64,000 bases of DNA from Globodera rostochiensis (GCA_018350325.1 JAEVLN010000015.1:1260008-1324007), one strand, 5' to 3'. Positions 23,842-37,087 are shown, numbered from the stretch's first letter. Notes: generated by a model not told the origin, from the sequence alone. Made by a program: numbers and translations.

Positions 23842-24929
23842 ACCGACGATTAGAAGCTGTCGTGAAAAACAATCGACAAAATTTGACGCTATTTAATAAA
23901 AATTTAAAATATAAAAATTCGTTATTTGTAATTTGTGGGGGCGTTTTTTGGCATTTGTTCTTTCGGAAGGCGGCAAAATAGGCCTATCCCCGCGTAATTT
24001 AGGCGCTCATTTTGCTTTAGGACTGACTAATTAGAAAAAGTGGGGCCAAACTCAACAAGCGCCTCATTTTTAACCGGCACATTTTTGTGCCATTGCTCAA
24101 ATCGTTTGTGGCAAAATAACAAAAATTGTCGGCGAAAATAATTGGAAAATAAGAGCCACCAGCACATTTTCCCACATCACTACACAAAAGTGCCTTTTGC
24201 GAGAACAAATTCCGAAAATGGACCGACCCCACACACATTTTGTTAAATTTACAAAATTAATATTTAATTTTAATTAATTAAAAAATATTTCGGCTTTTTT
24301 TTTGTTTTGTTAATTTGTCTTTTATCTTTCTAAATTTGCTAAGTGCGGCGTAATTTCTTCCTGCCCTCTCTCTCCCCCCCCAAACCCCCCAATTGAATCA
24401 ATAAACGGCAAATAAAAAGGGCGGGCGACAAACATTTTTTACATAAAAAATAAATATTTATATTATTAAATATTTGTGCGAAAAGATTGGTCAGAGATAT
24501 TTTGTGAAGAAAACCTCAGATTTTAGTCGACAAAAAAGAAATGGGGAAAACCGTAAAATGCATTTAAAAATAGCACACAATGAAAAGGGAAAGTGATTTT
24601 TGTATTATTAAAAAAAAGGTTGGAATAGAATGCCAAAAGTATTGGAATAGAAAATGCCATTGGGATAGGAAAAAAATGCCAAAAGTAGAAACAACGATTG
24701 TATTATTTGTGTGCGTGCAAAAATAAAATGTATCCAAAAAAATAAAAAACTATTCATTTTGCATCGGGCAAATTGTTTGGATTTATAACGCATTACCTAC
24801 CGCCGCCTCCGGTAGCGGACGGCTGACGATATTTGGTGGGAATAACGCGAAAAGTCGTAAATGAACGAACGAACAAAAATTTGATAAGGCAAATACACAC
24901 AAAAAGTGTTAAACGAAACGAATTCATTT

Positions 24930-25195
24930 TGGGGGGGGGGGAAACAGAGAAAGAAAGTGGGGGGGGGGGGGGGCAAAAGAAAGTGTGAGTGATTGGGGGG
25001 GGGGAAACAGAGAAAGAAAGTGGGGGGGGGGCAAAAGAAAGTGTGAGTGATTGGGGGGGGGGGGAAACAGAGAAAGAAAGTGGGGGGGGGGGGGGGCAAA
25101 AGAAAGTGTGAGTGATTGGGGGGGGGGAAACAGAGAAAGAAAGTGGGGGGGGGGGGGGCAAAAGAAAGTGTGAGTGATTGGGGGGGGGGCCAAAG
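24930..25195. repeat. Tandem array of about 57-61-base units
   Basis: Four copies of a unit made of a G run, aaacagagaaagaaagtg, a second G run, and caaaagaaagtgtgagtgatt. The non-G parts are identical between copies; only the G-run lengths vary (8-14). Confidence 0.88.
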
Positions 25196-28100
25196 AACGA
25201 ACGAAAATAGCGAAATTGAAAGCGAAAAAAAAGATGCTTATTTTACATATGTACAATAAATTATTTTTGCCGTTACATTAATTATTGGTGACATTTTGCC
25301 GAGCAACAAAAGAAAACAGAAAAGAGAGAGAACGGGGAGAGAAAGAAGGAGGCGAGAGAGATCACTTTCAGTTCTTCCAATTTGCCCTGGGGAAGGAAAT
25401 GGAGCAATTTCGCTTAAGGGCATAGGGAAAATGAATGCGAGCGGTCGGCGTGCGCCGCAGGGGATCAACGGAGTTAGGGGGAGGGGGAGGGGGAGGGGGG
25501 GGGGCAATTTGCGGATAAGCTCATTGGGTCGCGCGGAATCAAAAATTCAGCCTTAATGAGAACATTCAAATCGTCGTCGTTGTCTCGCCCGATAAAACTT
25601 ATCACACAGCCCCCCCTGAGGGGTTGTTCCGAGCAAAGAGTGTTGACGATATGACTTATACTGGTTTGGCAACTTTTTAGGATAAATCCCCTCAAGCGGT
25701 ATTTTCAGCGTAAAATTCCCTCAGTTCACAATCGTAGGGACAACCTCTTGTCGCCCCCCCCCCCACCCCACCCTAAACAACTGTTCTTCCCATTTCATTC
25801 CCTCGGAAGAGTAAGAGTCATCCCCCCCCCCACTCAGTCAGACATAATGTGTTATGTTGGCTGCCCCCGGGGGAGTGTCCCCCCCCCCCCCCCGGGGAGT
25901 CGGCCGATATGAATGCAATTTATGGGCTCCCATTAAATAAATATAAAAAAGGCGCAGTGCGAGAGAGAGAACGGGCGGGCGGGAGAGGAATTGTTTGAAT
26001 AGGGGGGGGGGAGATTGGATGGGTGGAAGGAAACAAAGAAAGATGGATGATGAAGGAAGGAAGGGAGAGAGGGGAAGAGTTGAAATGATCGATCGGAAGA
26101 ATGGGAGGATGAAGATAAGAAAGGGGATGATCGATCGGATGAAGTGTGTGCTAACAATTGACGGTGATATGAGAAGATGATCAGTCGGAAGAATGTGAGA
26201 AAATGAGGAGGGTGATGAGTGATCGTCGGAAGAGATCGTGTGGTCAGTCAGTCTGATCACTGATCACATCCTTATTTTCTCCACTACCTTTTCGAACGAC
26301 GTAATCAACATTTTTTCCATTGAAAATGATGATGATCGTTTGAAAAAAGTTGGGACAATATTTCCCAAAAAGGAGATGATCAAAATGAGGACAATGATTG
26401 ATCGAAGAATGGAAAAGTGGAGGACGATTGAAGTAAAAAGATGATCATCAAATCGGGTTTTGCTGGAGGGGGGGGGGGGGGGGGGAGAGGGTGACATGAT
26501 TGATCGCTCTTGAAAGCCGCCCGAGTGCAATTCCCCGAGGGGGAGGGGATGAATTTGATTTGCGAGTGTTGCGCGTGCGCGTCCGGCGGGTCGCTGAAAG
26601 GGATTTTTGGGGGGGGGCGGGGGGTTCGGCGGCTGCGATTTGGATGAGAATTTATAGCACGGAGGAGGGGGGGGGGGGGGGGGAAAGAAGCAGCAAAAAC
26701 GGAGACTATTAACAAAAGGGACACAACAAATAGAAAGTGCACATGGAAGAAAATGATGATGATGATTTACACACATTAATCTTATCATTTGAAGGCGGGG
26801 GGGGACACTTACGGTAATGATGTTTATTGGCTGCAAATCGATGGATGACCAAAAATCGTTGCAAAAGTGCGTCCGGCACTTTGGGTGGGCTTTGCTCAAA
26901 AATGCCAAAGCCCCCCCCCCCTCCCCCTCTCACACTTCTTATGCATTCATCCTTGATCCCTCCCGCCTTCCCCACTCCCTATCCCTGTGTAGCCCCCCCC
27001 CCCTGCCCTTCCGCCCTCTTCTTCATCCCACCCCAAAAACATCATTCATCCGTCCGTCCTCTTTATATGCCTTGAGGGAATGGGTATTTGCCATTCTTTT
27101 TGCCCCCTCTTCGACACCTTCTCTGTGAGGACAGAGTCCCTCCCCCCCCCCCCCATCCTTTGCCTTCGTGTTCTTCTCCCCCGAGGGTCTCAAGGGTCAT
27201 TGGTCTCGCGACCATTAATTTACTCCGAAAGGCAATTTCGGATTTTGGAGATTAAATTGTGAATGGATTACAATGGCTGAGTTGTTGGTTGGGGAAGGAA
27301 TTAGTGGGAAGGGCAAATGAGAGGCGAGAAGGGCAGCGGAGAATGATGATGATGGTGGACTTCCGTCGTCATCCATCGCCGTCCGCCGTTGGGATGTTGG
27401 GGGGGGGGAAGGGGGGGGGAAGGGGGGGGGATGACTTTGCTCACTCTTTGCGGATGAAAGGAGGGCGAAGATGATGGAGCAGCAGCAGCCAGCAGGGAGG
27501 GGGAAGAGAGAACGACGAAGACACACACAGCAGCAACAGCAGCAGCAGCAGAACGTGGGGACGGACGGACGGACGGATAAAGTAGGAGAAGAACCGGAAT
27601 GCCGCCCCCTGACGACGCATTTATCGGGGCGGGCGAGGAGGGGGGTCGAACTCCTCGAGGATGATGGGACTTTTTTAATTAAAAGGTTGTACGGGTCGGG
27701 GGGGGGGATGAAGTGTCGAAAGGATGGAAGGGAAGGGAAACGGTGAAGATGGAGAGGAACTGTTAATGATGATGGGGGAAGGAAGGACCCAAGAGCATGA
27801 TGAATTTTAAGCATTTGCAGTGAGAGGTCATTCCAAGTCAGGGGCGTGGGTTTTTTACTTTTTAAAATCAAACAACATAAATAAGTCTATATACCAATTC
27901 CTAATTAATGAAACAATTTTATTGTTTTTTATTTTGCCCTCAGGGCCTTTAAATATTTATTTATTTGTTTAGAATTCGGCAGACAAAATTGGTGGGGGGG
28001 GGGGTGGCGATGTGCAAAGCTGTGAAAAGCCAAGTGATTAATATGGGAAGGGAAGGGAATGGGAAAGGTCGTCGGGTGGAGAAAAAGAGAGACAATGGAA

Positions 28101-29397
28101 AAGGCCGGAGAGTTAGGCAAAAAGGGCGGCATTTTTAGTGTTGGCAAGAGATGCGAGAGAGTGCCGAAAGAAGACAAATAAATCCCCTGGGGGGAGGGGG
28201 GAGAGGGCGCTTGGGCTAATTTTGTGGAAGTGTCGCAGTTATTTGATGAGCACAGCGAGGAGAACGACGAGCAAATGGGAAACAAATACACATATTTTGG
28301 AAGAGCGACAAATGCCAAAAATAGATAAGAGGGGACAAACTGCCAAAAGCGAAAGGAGGACAAAACGCCTAAAACCGGTCGGGACTTGGGAAAAATCTTT
28401 TGATGAAAATGTTTCGGGTTGATCTTTAAAGTTTAAACCGGGGGTAAGCTTTCAATATAAGAGCCCAAAAGTCTTTTAAAAAATGGTCGCCGGTTTTCTA
28501 ATATTAAAAAAAAAAAAGAATATTTTGATCAAATTAGAGCAATTAAACGCTTTGACGATGGTTCCCCGAGAAAATTCGCCGCCCAAAATCAGTGATTTCC
28601 GAACTTTTTTTTGTGTAAATTGATCGATGGACGTGAATTGAATGCATTTTGTATGTTACCTCTGTGGAGGGAATTTTGTTCGCTTATTCCCCCGAGGGGA
28701 GTGGCATAAGGGGGGGGGGGAGAGAACACAATTTTATGTGTGGACGAGAGAAAGAGGAAAGAAGAAAAGAGAAGGGGGAAAAAAATTGGGGCAGAGAAAA
28801 AGAGAAAATGCAAAAAAAGTGAAATAAGCAGCAGCAATTGAACTTTTTTGTTTGTTCAACTGCTGGCCGTCTGGAAGAGACGCGGGGGGGGGGGGGGGGG
28901 GACAAACAGTCAAAGCGACTTTCCGAGTGAGTGGCCCCCCCCCCCAACACAACAAACAAATTACTCACTGACCGCCCACCCCGACGCCGAAGGCGCCATG
29001 CACATCTTTTGATTGTTTGATTTTGGAATTTAAAACGGTTAAAAAGCATTGGCATTTTGTTTTGTTCTGCGGGGAAAGGCCGTTCGACATGAACAAAGCT
29101 GTGCAAGCCGTACACATGCTGCATAATTGGGGCGGACGGATTTGGCGATCCGGAATGTCCGTCCCCTCCCCCCCCCCCAAAATTGCTCTGACTGTTCTCT
29201 CTCCCTCTTTTTCTCCCCCCCCCCCACCAACATTTGTTGTGTATTATTTATGTTTTATCTGCTGCCCAAATGCAGTCGAGAGTATTCGAGCAGTTGAATT
29301 GGTTGGTCAGTGTGTGACGACGTCGTTTATTTTTTTTTTTTTTGAAAACAAAAATTCCTTTAAAATACCACCACCGATTTAGTATCTCTCAATAACA

Positions 29398-29450
29398 TAA
29401 TATATACATTATACACATACATATGTATATGTATATGTATATGTAGAGAG
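29398..29450. repeat. Short (TATATG)n-type microsatellite
   Basis: Alternating purine/pyrimidine stretch with repeated tatatg/tacata units. No gene is adjacent. Confidence 0.7.
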
Positions 29451-32400
29451 TGTGTCGTAATGATTTGGACAACAATTTGGTGGCGGATGGCTAGCGATCA
29501 TTCACCACATCGCCGCCGTCACCGTCCGTCCCCCACCCCGACGCGGCGGCGGCGGCGGCGGCGTCCATCGGTTGTGTTCATGCCCCCCCCCCTCCCCGCC
29601 GGCGACGTTCATTGTTTGTCGTTGTGTTTGTCTCTTCCCTTCATTCACTTATTCCCAAACATTACACACCCTTTCGACAAAAATGAACTAATAAGAGTGG
29701 GGGTGGGGGTGGGAGAAGGCGCGAGTGGAGGAGATGAAGAAAACGGATGAGGTGAATTGAATGGGGGGGGGGGGGGAGGTGAAGTGTGAAAAATGGGCAT
29801 GATGGAAGAAAGAAGAAATATGGCGTACATATGTAATTGAATATAATAAATAGGGGAAGAAATGAAGATTATATTGCCGGGGGGAGGCTGACATTCATCG
29901 CCTGGGGGGGAAGAAAAGAGAGTGAGAGGAGTTCTCGCCGATTGGAAGGATTTGCCCCCCCCACCAACCCATCCCCCCTTTCGCGTTTAATGCGTCCCCG
30001 AAATCGAAGAAATGGAGAGATTAATATCCTGGGGGGATTACGGGTGGGGGTGGGGGAATTAGCTTATGTAGAGCTAAACTCTAATCCAATGTTGCCCTTA
30101 CACACCACCGGACTCTGAAAAAACATTTTATTTTTCTGTCCAGAAAATGGATTTGCTGCTGAATTGTTTGTCTTTTCAATATCCAAATTATATGCCGAAT
30201 TGGCGGGCATTTGGCCGCTGGCTTTATTAAAAGAATAAATAACAAAAATAATTTTTGGCGGTGTATTTTTATTTATTTTTTGTTTTGTCCCCCCCCCCAA
30301 CTTTTAGCCGTAGGGGAAAAGGTCAAAGAGCGCGTGAGGGGGGAGTAAGTGTGCTGTGAAAGTTGCCGGAGGAAAGGGCGGACGGACGGCCGCCAAATGG
30401 GCGGGGGGAGGTAAAAGAAAGCGATAGGAATTCAATTTGAACAATTTTTGGCCACTAATTAATTGGCTTTTCAATCGGGAAAAAAAAGCAAAAACATGGA
30501 AAATGAATGGTTAAAATTAGTATTTATTTTCCACCACACAAAGGTAACCCCCGCAGTGCTAAGAGATTAGCGCGGACGGACGGACACTGTGACATTCCCT
30601 AATTTGGAGATTTAAATTTTTTTTTTGTAAACGCTAAGAATGAGTGCAATAACCCCAAAAATCTCCAAAATCCCTCAAGATATTTTCCCCCATTCACATG
30701 GTCCATTAACCATACGAGAAGGGGGGGGGGGGGGGAATTGGAAATAACACAGTAAAAGATGCAAGGAGAAAAGTGAAAGAGCACAGAATGTCGGAGTGGA
30801 AATTTGTGGAGAATGTTGTGGGTGGGTGGGTTGGTGGAGAGCCCCCGGGGGGGGGGGGACCCGGGGGGGGGGGGGTCTCATTAATATGCACAGAGAAATA
30901 GACAATGGATTTGGAGGAGGGCGCAGACGGCAGAGGGGGCAATGGGACAGACGGAAGGGGAAGAGCAAAGAGCTGTGATGGGGACGGACACGAGGATGTG
31001 CTGCTGCTGTTCATGTTACCATGTTCGGAAGGATGCGTTTGAAGTTGTTGATGTTGGGGAAGAAATTGTGGGGAGGGGGGGATGGATGACCTGGTGGGAA
31101 GAGCTTTGGTGGATCAGAGGGCGGCGAGCTTGGGATGATGAGGACAATGAACAGCAGCAGCAGGAAGAGTTGGGGGGGGGGGAGATGTGATGAGATGCGC
31201 GCTTTGCGTTTGTTCCTTCGGGCCCATTTGTTGCGGGAGGGCGGGGGGGGGGGGGGGGAGGCGGGGGACCACTCCATCGTTTCGGGCGCAATTCTTCTCC
31301 CAATCGCTCGCATCAATTGCGCGAATAAAAAAAAGCAGACGACGATGATTGGCGGGCGAAGGACGAATTGGACGATGAGAAAAGAGGGGGGAGGGGGGGG
31401 GGGGGGGGGGAGGGGATTTGGAAGAAGTCGACAGAAGTCAACGGGGGGAACAGCCGGGAAATCAGCAGTTTGAAGAGCTCCAACACTTTCAGAGACGATC
31501 GGGGGGAGGGGGGGGGGCGGATCAAGGAAAGATATTTAGAAAGTACGGACCGGCACGATCGACACAATATTTCGACATCGGTTTGAGACGATTATCGGTC
31601 ATAAAATGTTGAATTGGCAGAATAATTCGATAAATCGTCAAACGGTACACACAAGTCCGATCACTGGTTCCGATCACTGGTTGGAAAACCCAAAAAACAC
31701 CCCCCCCCCACGTCAAACACTCGCCGCCCTTTTCGTGTGAGTGATGATCACTGATCAACTTAGCCAATGCACAGTTTGCATTTTATTTTATCTTCTTTCT
31801 TTTTTTGATTGAATAATTCCAATCTCCGTTTTCTACCGACCCCCCGCTCTCTCTGTTTCCCTCACATTGCCTCTGTTGTATGTGTCTATCTCCCTTCTCC
31901 CCTCTCTCTCCCACTCTCTCCTCCCGGCCCACCCTTCTCTTACGCTTACCCAGCAGCCCGTTCCCCCAAATACACCCGCGGGTGCCGTTTGGCGCAAAAT
32001 GGCTGCTGGGGGGTGGGGGGGGGGGAGGGGGGCGGAGGGCAAATATACGACCACATCCATCCGCCAGTGAGGGGGGGGGGGGGACAACGGCGGAGGCGGA
32101 GGCGGCGGCGGGTGGATGAATGAGTGCGAATGAATGAACGAATGAATGGGCTGATGGGAAGGGGAAGAATCGGTCAGTTGAAGTGAAGTGAGTGGGGGTG
32201 CTCTTTTTGGGGGGGGGGGGGGAGGGAATGACCGAACCGATTTTAGAAGGAATGTGCGAATGGATGGCCTTTTTGATTTTTGTCCCATTCATTCGTGCAT
32301 ATTAGCGTCTGTGTTTTATGCACAACGAACGGACGAAAATGTACCGGACCGGTGTCCGTCCCCCCCCCCCTCCCCACACTTTTTCTTTCCCTTCGGGCGT

Positions 32401-33862
32401 CACCTTTCTATTTACAATAACAAATAAAAGAATTGGACAATAAATGATTAATTTTGGTGGAAACCGTTTTGGATAAAACAACTGACCGATAATAAACGAA
32501 CGTAAAAAAGGGAGGTTAGGTATTCGTCCGAAAGCCAAGGCTATTTTTCCGATAACAAATACAGTCAGTGCATTTCATTATTCTGGTGTCTGTTGTGCCG
32601 CAGAAGGCCTGTCCAATTTGCTCTAAAAACATTTACAAATCCGTCAGCCACTTTCGTTGTGCTGCTTGCTCCCCAATGATTTGGTAAAATTGGCAAAAAT
32701 GTTTCAGTAAATGCGGTTGAAAGGGGCGGGGAGAGGCCAAAAGGATAATTTGACATTTGTGGGTAATCCCATAAAGGGCGGGAAGGAGGCCAAGGGAAGG
32801 AAAGGAAGGAAAGAAGGCAGGAAGGAAGGAAGCAAGCGGCTAATAACAATTTGACGCGGCGATGTGGAAGCGAGTCAAGCAAAAGAAGAGAAGAGAAGGG
32901 GGAGGGGGAGGAAAAGAGAAGCAGCAGAGGGGGGAACAAAAAGGAGTTGGAGAAAGAAGGGGGAACAAAAAGGAGTTGGAGAAAGAGGAGTGGGAAATGG
33001 AGAGAAAGAAAGAAAGAAAGAGAGGAAAGGAGGAAAAGCTAAAAAGGAGGCGGTGGGCGAATGCGGCGGCGGTTGGGCGTGCGCCCCCCCCCCCCATTCA
33101 TTCTTCGGTCGGTCGGTCCTTCGTTCGTTCGTTCTTCGGAAGGAATAATTGGAAGCATTTTGAATGAGCAAAAGGGAGGGGGCGGAATGAAAGAAGGAGG
33201 TGGGAAAGTCATAAATCTGCTCAAAAGGGACAAATGTTAAGGTAATTTTGCATCTTTTGACCCGCCGTTGACGCCGAAACTTGCCCAAGTGAATTTAAAA
33301 ATAAAACCGTAAATAAATAAATAAAAACATATTGTATTTAGTCGTACTTACGTAGACAAAGGTCGGTAGGCAAAATCGGACATTTTTTTGTCGCTCCGCC
33401 TTTTAAAAACCCGGTTTTTGAACCGTTTAAAAATTGCCAAAAATGGAGTAGTGACCAAAATTTTATATCTTCCTGTGGAAAAATTGCAACAAATTTAGTA
33501 TCTCATTCGACAGCTCTCGACGAGATAAATCGATCTAGATGTGACGAGATCGATCAGACGCCATTTAGATACCGGCTGACTGAGTCCCAGATTTTAGACC
33601 GGTTCAAAAAGACCGAGGGGAGTCGAATGATATATAATTTGTTCCGTTTTGCATTTTTCTTTTTTCCCAAAGATAGACAAACCAATACACATATAAAATA
33701 TTTAATCTTAAAGTCATAAAAATATATTTTTTAAAATGAATTAAATTTGTTTTGTATTTTAATCTTCTAAAATCATTAATTCCCAATTTTCACAAATGTT
33801 ACTTATAGAAGAATGACCGCTAACTAAACGCTTTGAATTTACTCTAAAATATTTACTGCTGG

Positions 33863-33924
33863 GCCAACGGAATTGATGGCATTTTGGCGGACGAATGGGA
33901 CTAGGCAAAACCATTCAGGTGGCG
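33863..33924 (+). pseudogene. Fossil fragment of a SNF2/INO80-family ATPase (motif I)
   Basis: Reads ANGIDGILADE in one frame and GLGKTIQ in the next, which together match the Walker A block of SNF2-type remodellers. One base is missing between GAA and TGGGA at 33895-33896, and this creates an in-frame TAG. A splice-donor-like gtggcgg follows the Gln codon at 33919. No other helicase motifs were found nearby, so it is a decayed fragment. Confidence 0.65.
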
Positions 33925-34074
33925 GAGGGTGAAGTGCGGCACCAGCTCTATTATTACCGGAAATTTTTCTAAGCCCTCAGGGATTTTTTTTTCTTCTCAA
34001 ATTTACCCCCGCTTTCGGTGTATTTTGGGGTTTTCGGATCTCCATGAAGGAGGTGTCTGGCCAGGTGTCCGTAC

Positions 34075-34165
34075 GTTTGCCAACTGTACATTTTGCCAAC
34101 CCAGGCAAAAATGGTTGGTACGTTTTGCCAACCAAAAATATTACGTTTTGCCAACTCATCAAAAA
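34075..34165. repeat. Repeated acgttttgccaac motif
   Basis: The motif acgttttgccaac occurs at two places (near 34130 and 34144), with close variants (acgtttgccaac near 34073, attttgccaac near 34092). The repeats are interrupted and short. Confidence 0.5.
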
Positions 34166-34369
34166 CTTTATCAAAAAAAAATATGCCTATGATTTTTTTC
34201 TTTGGTTTTTTGGCCCAACAGAATATTGACTTTTCGTTTTGAGTCAAGACTTTTTTCCGCCAGTGTATAAATAAGAAAGAATTTTTGAAATTCGGATTAA
34301 AAAATGTGACAATTAAAAAAAAACATTGCTTTGAGGTCGAAAAGAACAAAAAAATGTTTTCTTTCTCTT

Positions 34370-34918
34370 CTCAACGTTCCGAAATTCAATTTTCGTTGGC
34401 TGCGGTTAGTGCCGTGTATGGCTGATTCTGCCCGTAGCTTCGATGTCCTGGCCGTTCGCCAAAAACAATTGGACTGCAATAAAATTTCAGAAAATTGATC
34501 CCGACGGGATTTAATTCATGTCAAAAATTAATCGAGGAGAGTTCAACCAACGCATCAATTACAAACTTTGGAGTTTTACAACTCTTCTCAATGTAACCTA
34601 AATAAAATATATTGGCACTACTAGTATTAGAAAGCCGTAATTGAGTAGAAGATATATTCACTAAGGTTCAAGCAGTTCAAAACATTTTCAAGAATTTTAT
34701 TTGCAAAACTGCCAATATTTTTTTTGTTAAATGGTTTAATCAATTTGTTTGGTATCATTCAAAACGCCCACCAATGTCCGCACGGCCTTTCCCGCACGCT
34801 ATCAGCCACGGCGAAACGCCGTTATTCGTCTTCTGGTTGGTATCAGCGCCTTTGGCGATCAACAATTTGCACACCTCCAAATGCCCTTCTCTTGCCGCAA
34901 GGTAAAGCGGCGAAAACC
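34370..34918 (-). pseudogene. Ankyrin-repeat gene fragment, disrupted
   Basis: Exon-like block 34918-34772 begins after an acceptor (cattttaag) and encodes SPLYLAAREGHLEVCKLLI and about 1.5 ankyrin repeats; it ends at a donor in phase 1. A second block begins at 34473 after attgcag and continues exactly in phase: GRADI joins VQLFLANGQDIEATGRISHT. At 34415-34412 the frame breaks. The expected next ankyrin motif (ALTAANEN) is present but two bases out of frame, and a stop follows at once in either frame. No further ankyrin exons were found up- or downstream, so this looks like a truncated, decayed copy. Confidence 0.68.
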
Positions 34919-35690
34919 CTTAAAATGTTTGATTTAGTAAAGTGCCAGTAATGTAATCTCTAGGGATGGCATTTATATGCACATAAAATCTTGAAATATG
35001 CGCATAAACTATGCACGAAAAATTGGAAAATATGCACATAAAAATGCAAATAAATTTTTCCAAATTCAATATAAAATTTCCCCTGACCCAAAGACAGGGG
35101 AACGGCCATCAACTCGCTTTTCACCAACCCCTGACTATGAGCTTGGGGTCCCTACAAAACAAAACATGAAAAAAAAAAGAGATGGGACGGGAGTGGCCCT
35201 TTTTGTACTGAGACGCGAGTGGCCAGACGCGAGTGGCCACTTCGACCCTACCGTGCAGTTGAGTACTGATACATCATTCAAATTTAGAATTTAAATATTG
35301 GCAAAATGTTTAAGTGAACACGAATAATGGAAACAGTGGGAGCAGGGAAGCAAAAGCAGGTGAAGTGGCCAATTTTCTTTATTTATTGGTCACGCTGATT
35401 TGGCCGTAAGTTTGAAGGCGAATTTTCCCATTTCCAATCGATCTCCCCACATCTTTCCTCTTTTTGATCAGTTAATTACCTTTAATTGGACAAAGATCCC
35501 ATCTAGCGATATTTTGTGTATATTTTTGTTGCTGTTTCATTATTTGTATATCGCTCCGGTTCCATCTTCCTGCTTTCCCATTCTTTGCATTTACACTCAA
35601 CCAGTTTCTCACAATTACTGCTGTTCTCCCAAATTTACCCCCCTCTCAATTTTTTTAAAGCAAAATCCTTTTAATTTAAATTCCCGGACA
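34919..35690. other. Intergenic region upstream of sft-4
   Basis: A/T-rich DNA with repeated atgcacataaa motifs (34975-35055) and a doubled gacgcgagtggcca (35211-35240). Likely contains the sft-4 promoter. No gene is supported. Confidence 0.5.
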
Positions 35691-37087
35691 ATGAACCAAT
35701 TCCGCGTGGGTGGTCAACGCGAATTGTTGGGCGTTGCGGAGGATTATGCGGACGATGTGAGTGAGGGAACTGTAAACCTCTGGATGGTGGGCCAATTCAA
35801 ATCCAACCCGGGGACTTGCAAATGTTGTAAAGAGATTAATTGTACATTTAACAATTTTCTCACCAGGTTTTGCGCCACACCAAAAAGATTTTGCCGCACT
35901 TGGCACGATTATTTCTCGTCTCCACATTCATTGAGGACGGCTGTCGCATGTGGGTCCAGTGGAATGACCAGCGAGATTTCATGCAGGTTCTCAATTATAC
36001 AAGTTTTATTTATGTAATTTGTTTTGGTGATAGGAGAGGCTAACATTTATGTCCTTTCCAAAATTAGAAAATCTGGTTATGTTTAGGAGTCCTGGTCCTG
36101 CGGTTGGTTCATTGCCATGCTTTTTGTGGTTTTCAATTTCTTCGGCCAGCTCTTGCCCGTTGTGATGGTGATGATCCGAAAATATGTGGGAGTCGCGTGT
36201 GCCATTCTCGCCGGAGGTTCGTTAAGCGTTTGAATGTTTACAATAATTTTTTGTCGATTATCAAACGGATGGTTCAGTTGTTTTGCTCCAAACGCTCGCC
36301 TATCACATCATTTGGGATCTTAAATTTTTGGCCAGGTATGGGCATTTTAAATTGTGTTGATTTGAATGGATTTTTCACATTATTTATTTTTTTTTTGCTC
36401 AGAAATGTGGCCGTTTTCGGTGGACTCGTCCTCCTCTACGCTGAAACGCTGGAGGAGCGAAAGTCGTCACTGTTCGCGGGTGTGCCCCAAATGGACGACC
36501 AAAACAAGCCCAAGTCGTACATGATTCTAATCGGACGCATTCTCATTGTCTTTATGTTCTTGTACGTTTTGCTACTTTTTCAATTCAAAAGTTCCACTTT
36601 TTAAAATGGCAGCCGTTAAGGTCCCTCATTCATTTGGATCATTTGACCTTCTTCAAAGTGGTAAGTAATGCTTATTAGTATAATATTAGGCTATTATAAT
36701 TGTTAACTTAAATGCGCGTTCATTTCTCAGCTCGAACTCTCTGTGGGCATTGTGCTGATGGTTCTTGTGACAATAGGCTTCAAAACTAAGGTAAATAAAA
36801 CAGACAATCCGATTCCTCCGAGTTGTGGCCAGCCTCGGATTTTAGAAAGAGAGAAATCCAAAGCTTTTGTTTCACTGCTTCAGTTGTCCGCCATGTTGCT
36901 CTCCCTTTGGCTGTTCGCGTTGAACTTGTGGCTGAACTGCTGGTGGACCATCCCGGCTGACCGTTTCTACCGGGACTTCATGAAGTACGACTTCTTCCAA
37001 ACCCTGTCCGTCATCGGTGGCCTTCTGCTGATCATTTCCTATGGCCCCGGTGGGGCTTCATTGGACGCGTGGAAGAAGCGCGACTAA
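35691..37087 (+). CDS. sft-4: SURF4/SFT-4 ER cargo receptor
   Basis: Multi-pass membrane protein that loads soluble cargo into COPII vesicles at the ER. Exons 35691-35756, 35867-35986, 36087-36216, 36278-36335, 36403-36561, 36621-36660, 36731-36790, 36884-37087 join in phase to 278 residues, the usual family length. Recognisable family segments include [58 protein letters not shown] and YGPGGASLD. The C-terminus is KKRD, a dilysine (KKXX) signal for retrieval to the ER. Several hydrophobic membrane segments are spread along the whole chain. The gene converges on smc-3. Confidence 0.96.

Larger units (their letters stand above)
22923..33862. other. Gene-poor, repeat-rich block upstream of egl-27
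   Basis: About 11 kb without a gene I can support. It contains the inverted-repeat element at 23309-23841, the tandem array near 24930-25190, purine-rich stretches (32870-33050), CAG-type short repeats (27475-27550) and dozens of G or C runs of 8 to 18 bases. Long open frames here are proline- or glycine-rich readings of those runs. It may hold egl-27 promoter elements. Confidence 0.55.

Noticed and set aside
23322..23981. Long open frames rich in Arg-Asp or Ser-Arg-Pro through the minisatellite on both strands
   Set aside because: They follow from an 81-base repeat period without stops and are open in several frames at once. They lie inside a transposon-like element and have no start or splice context.
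33863..33918. Treating the SNF2 motif as a live exon
   Set aside because: One base is missing, it creates an in-frame stop, and no other helicase motif occurs within several kb.
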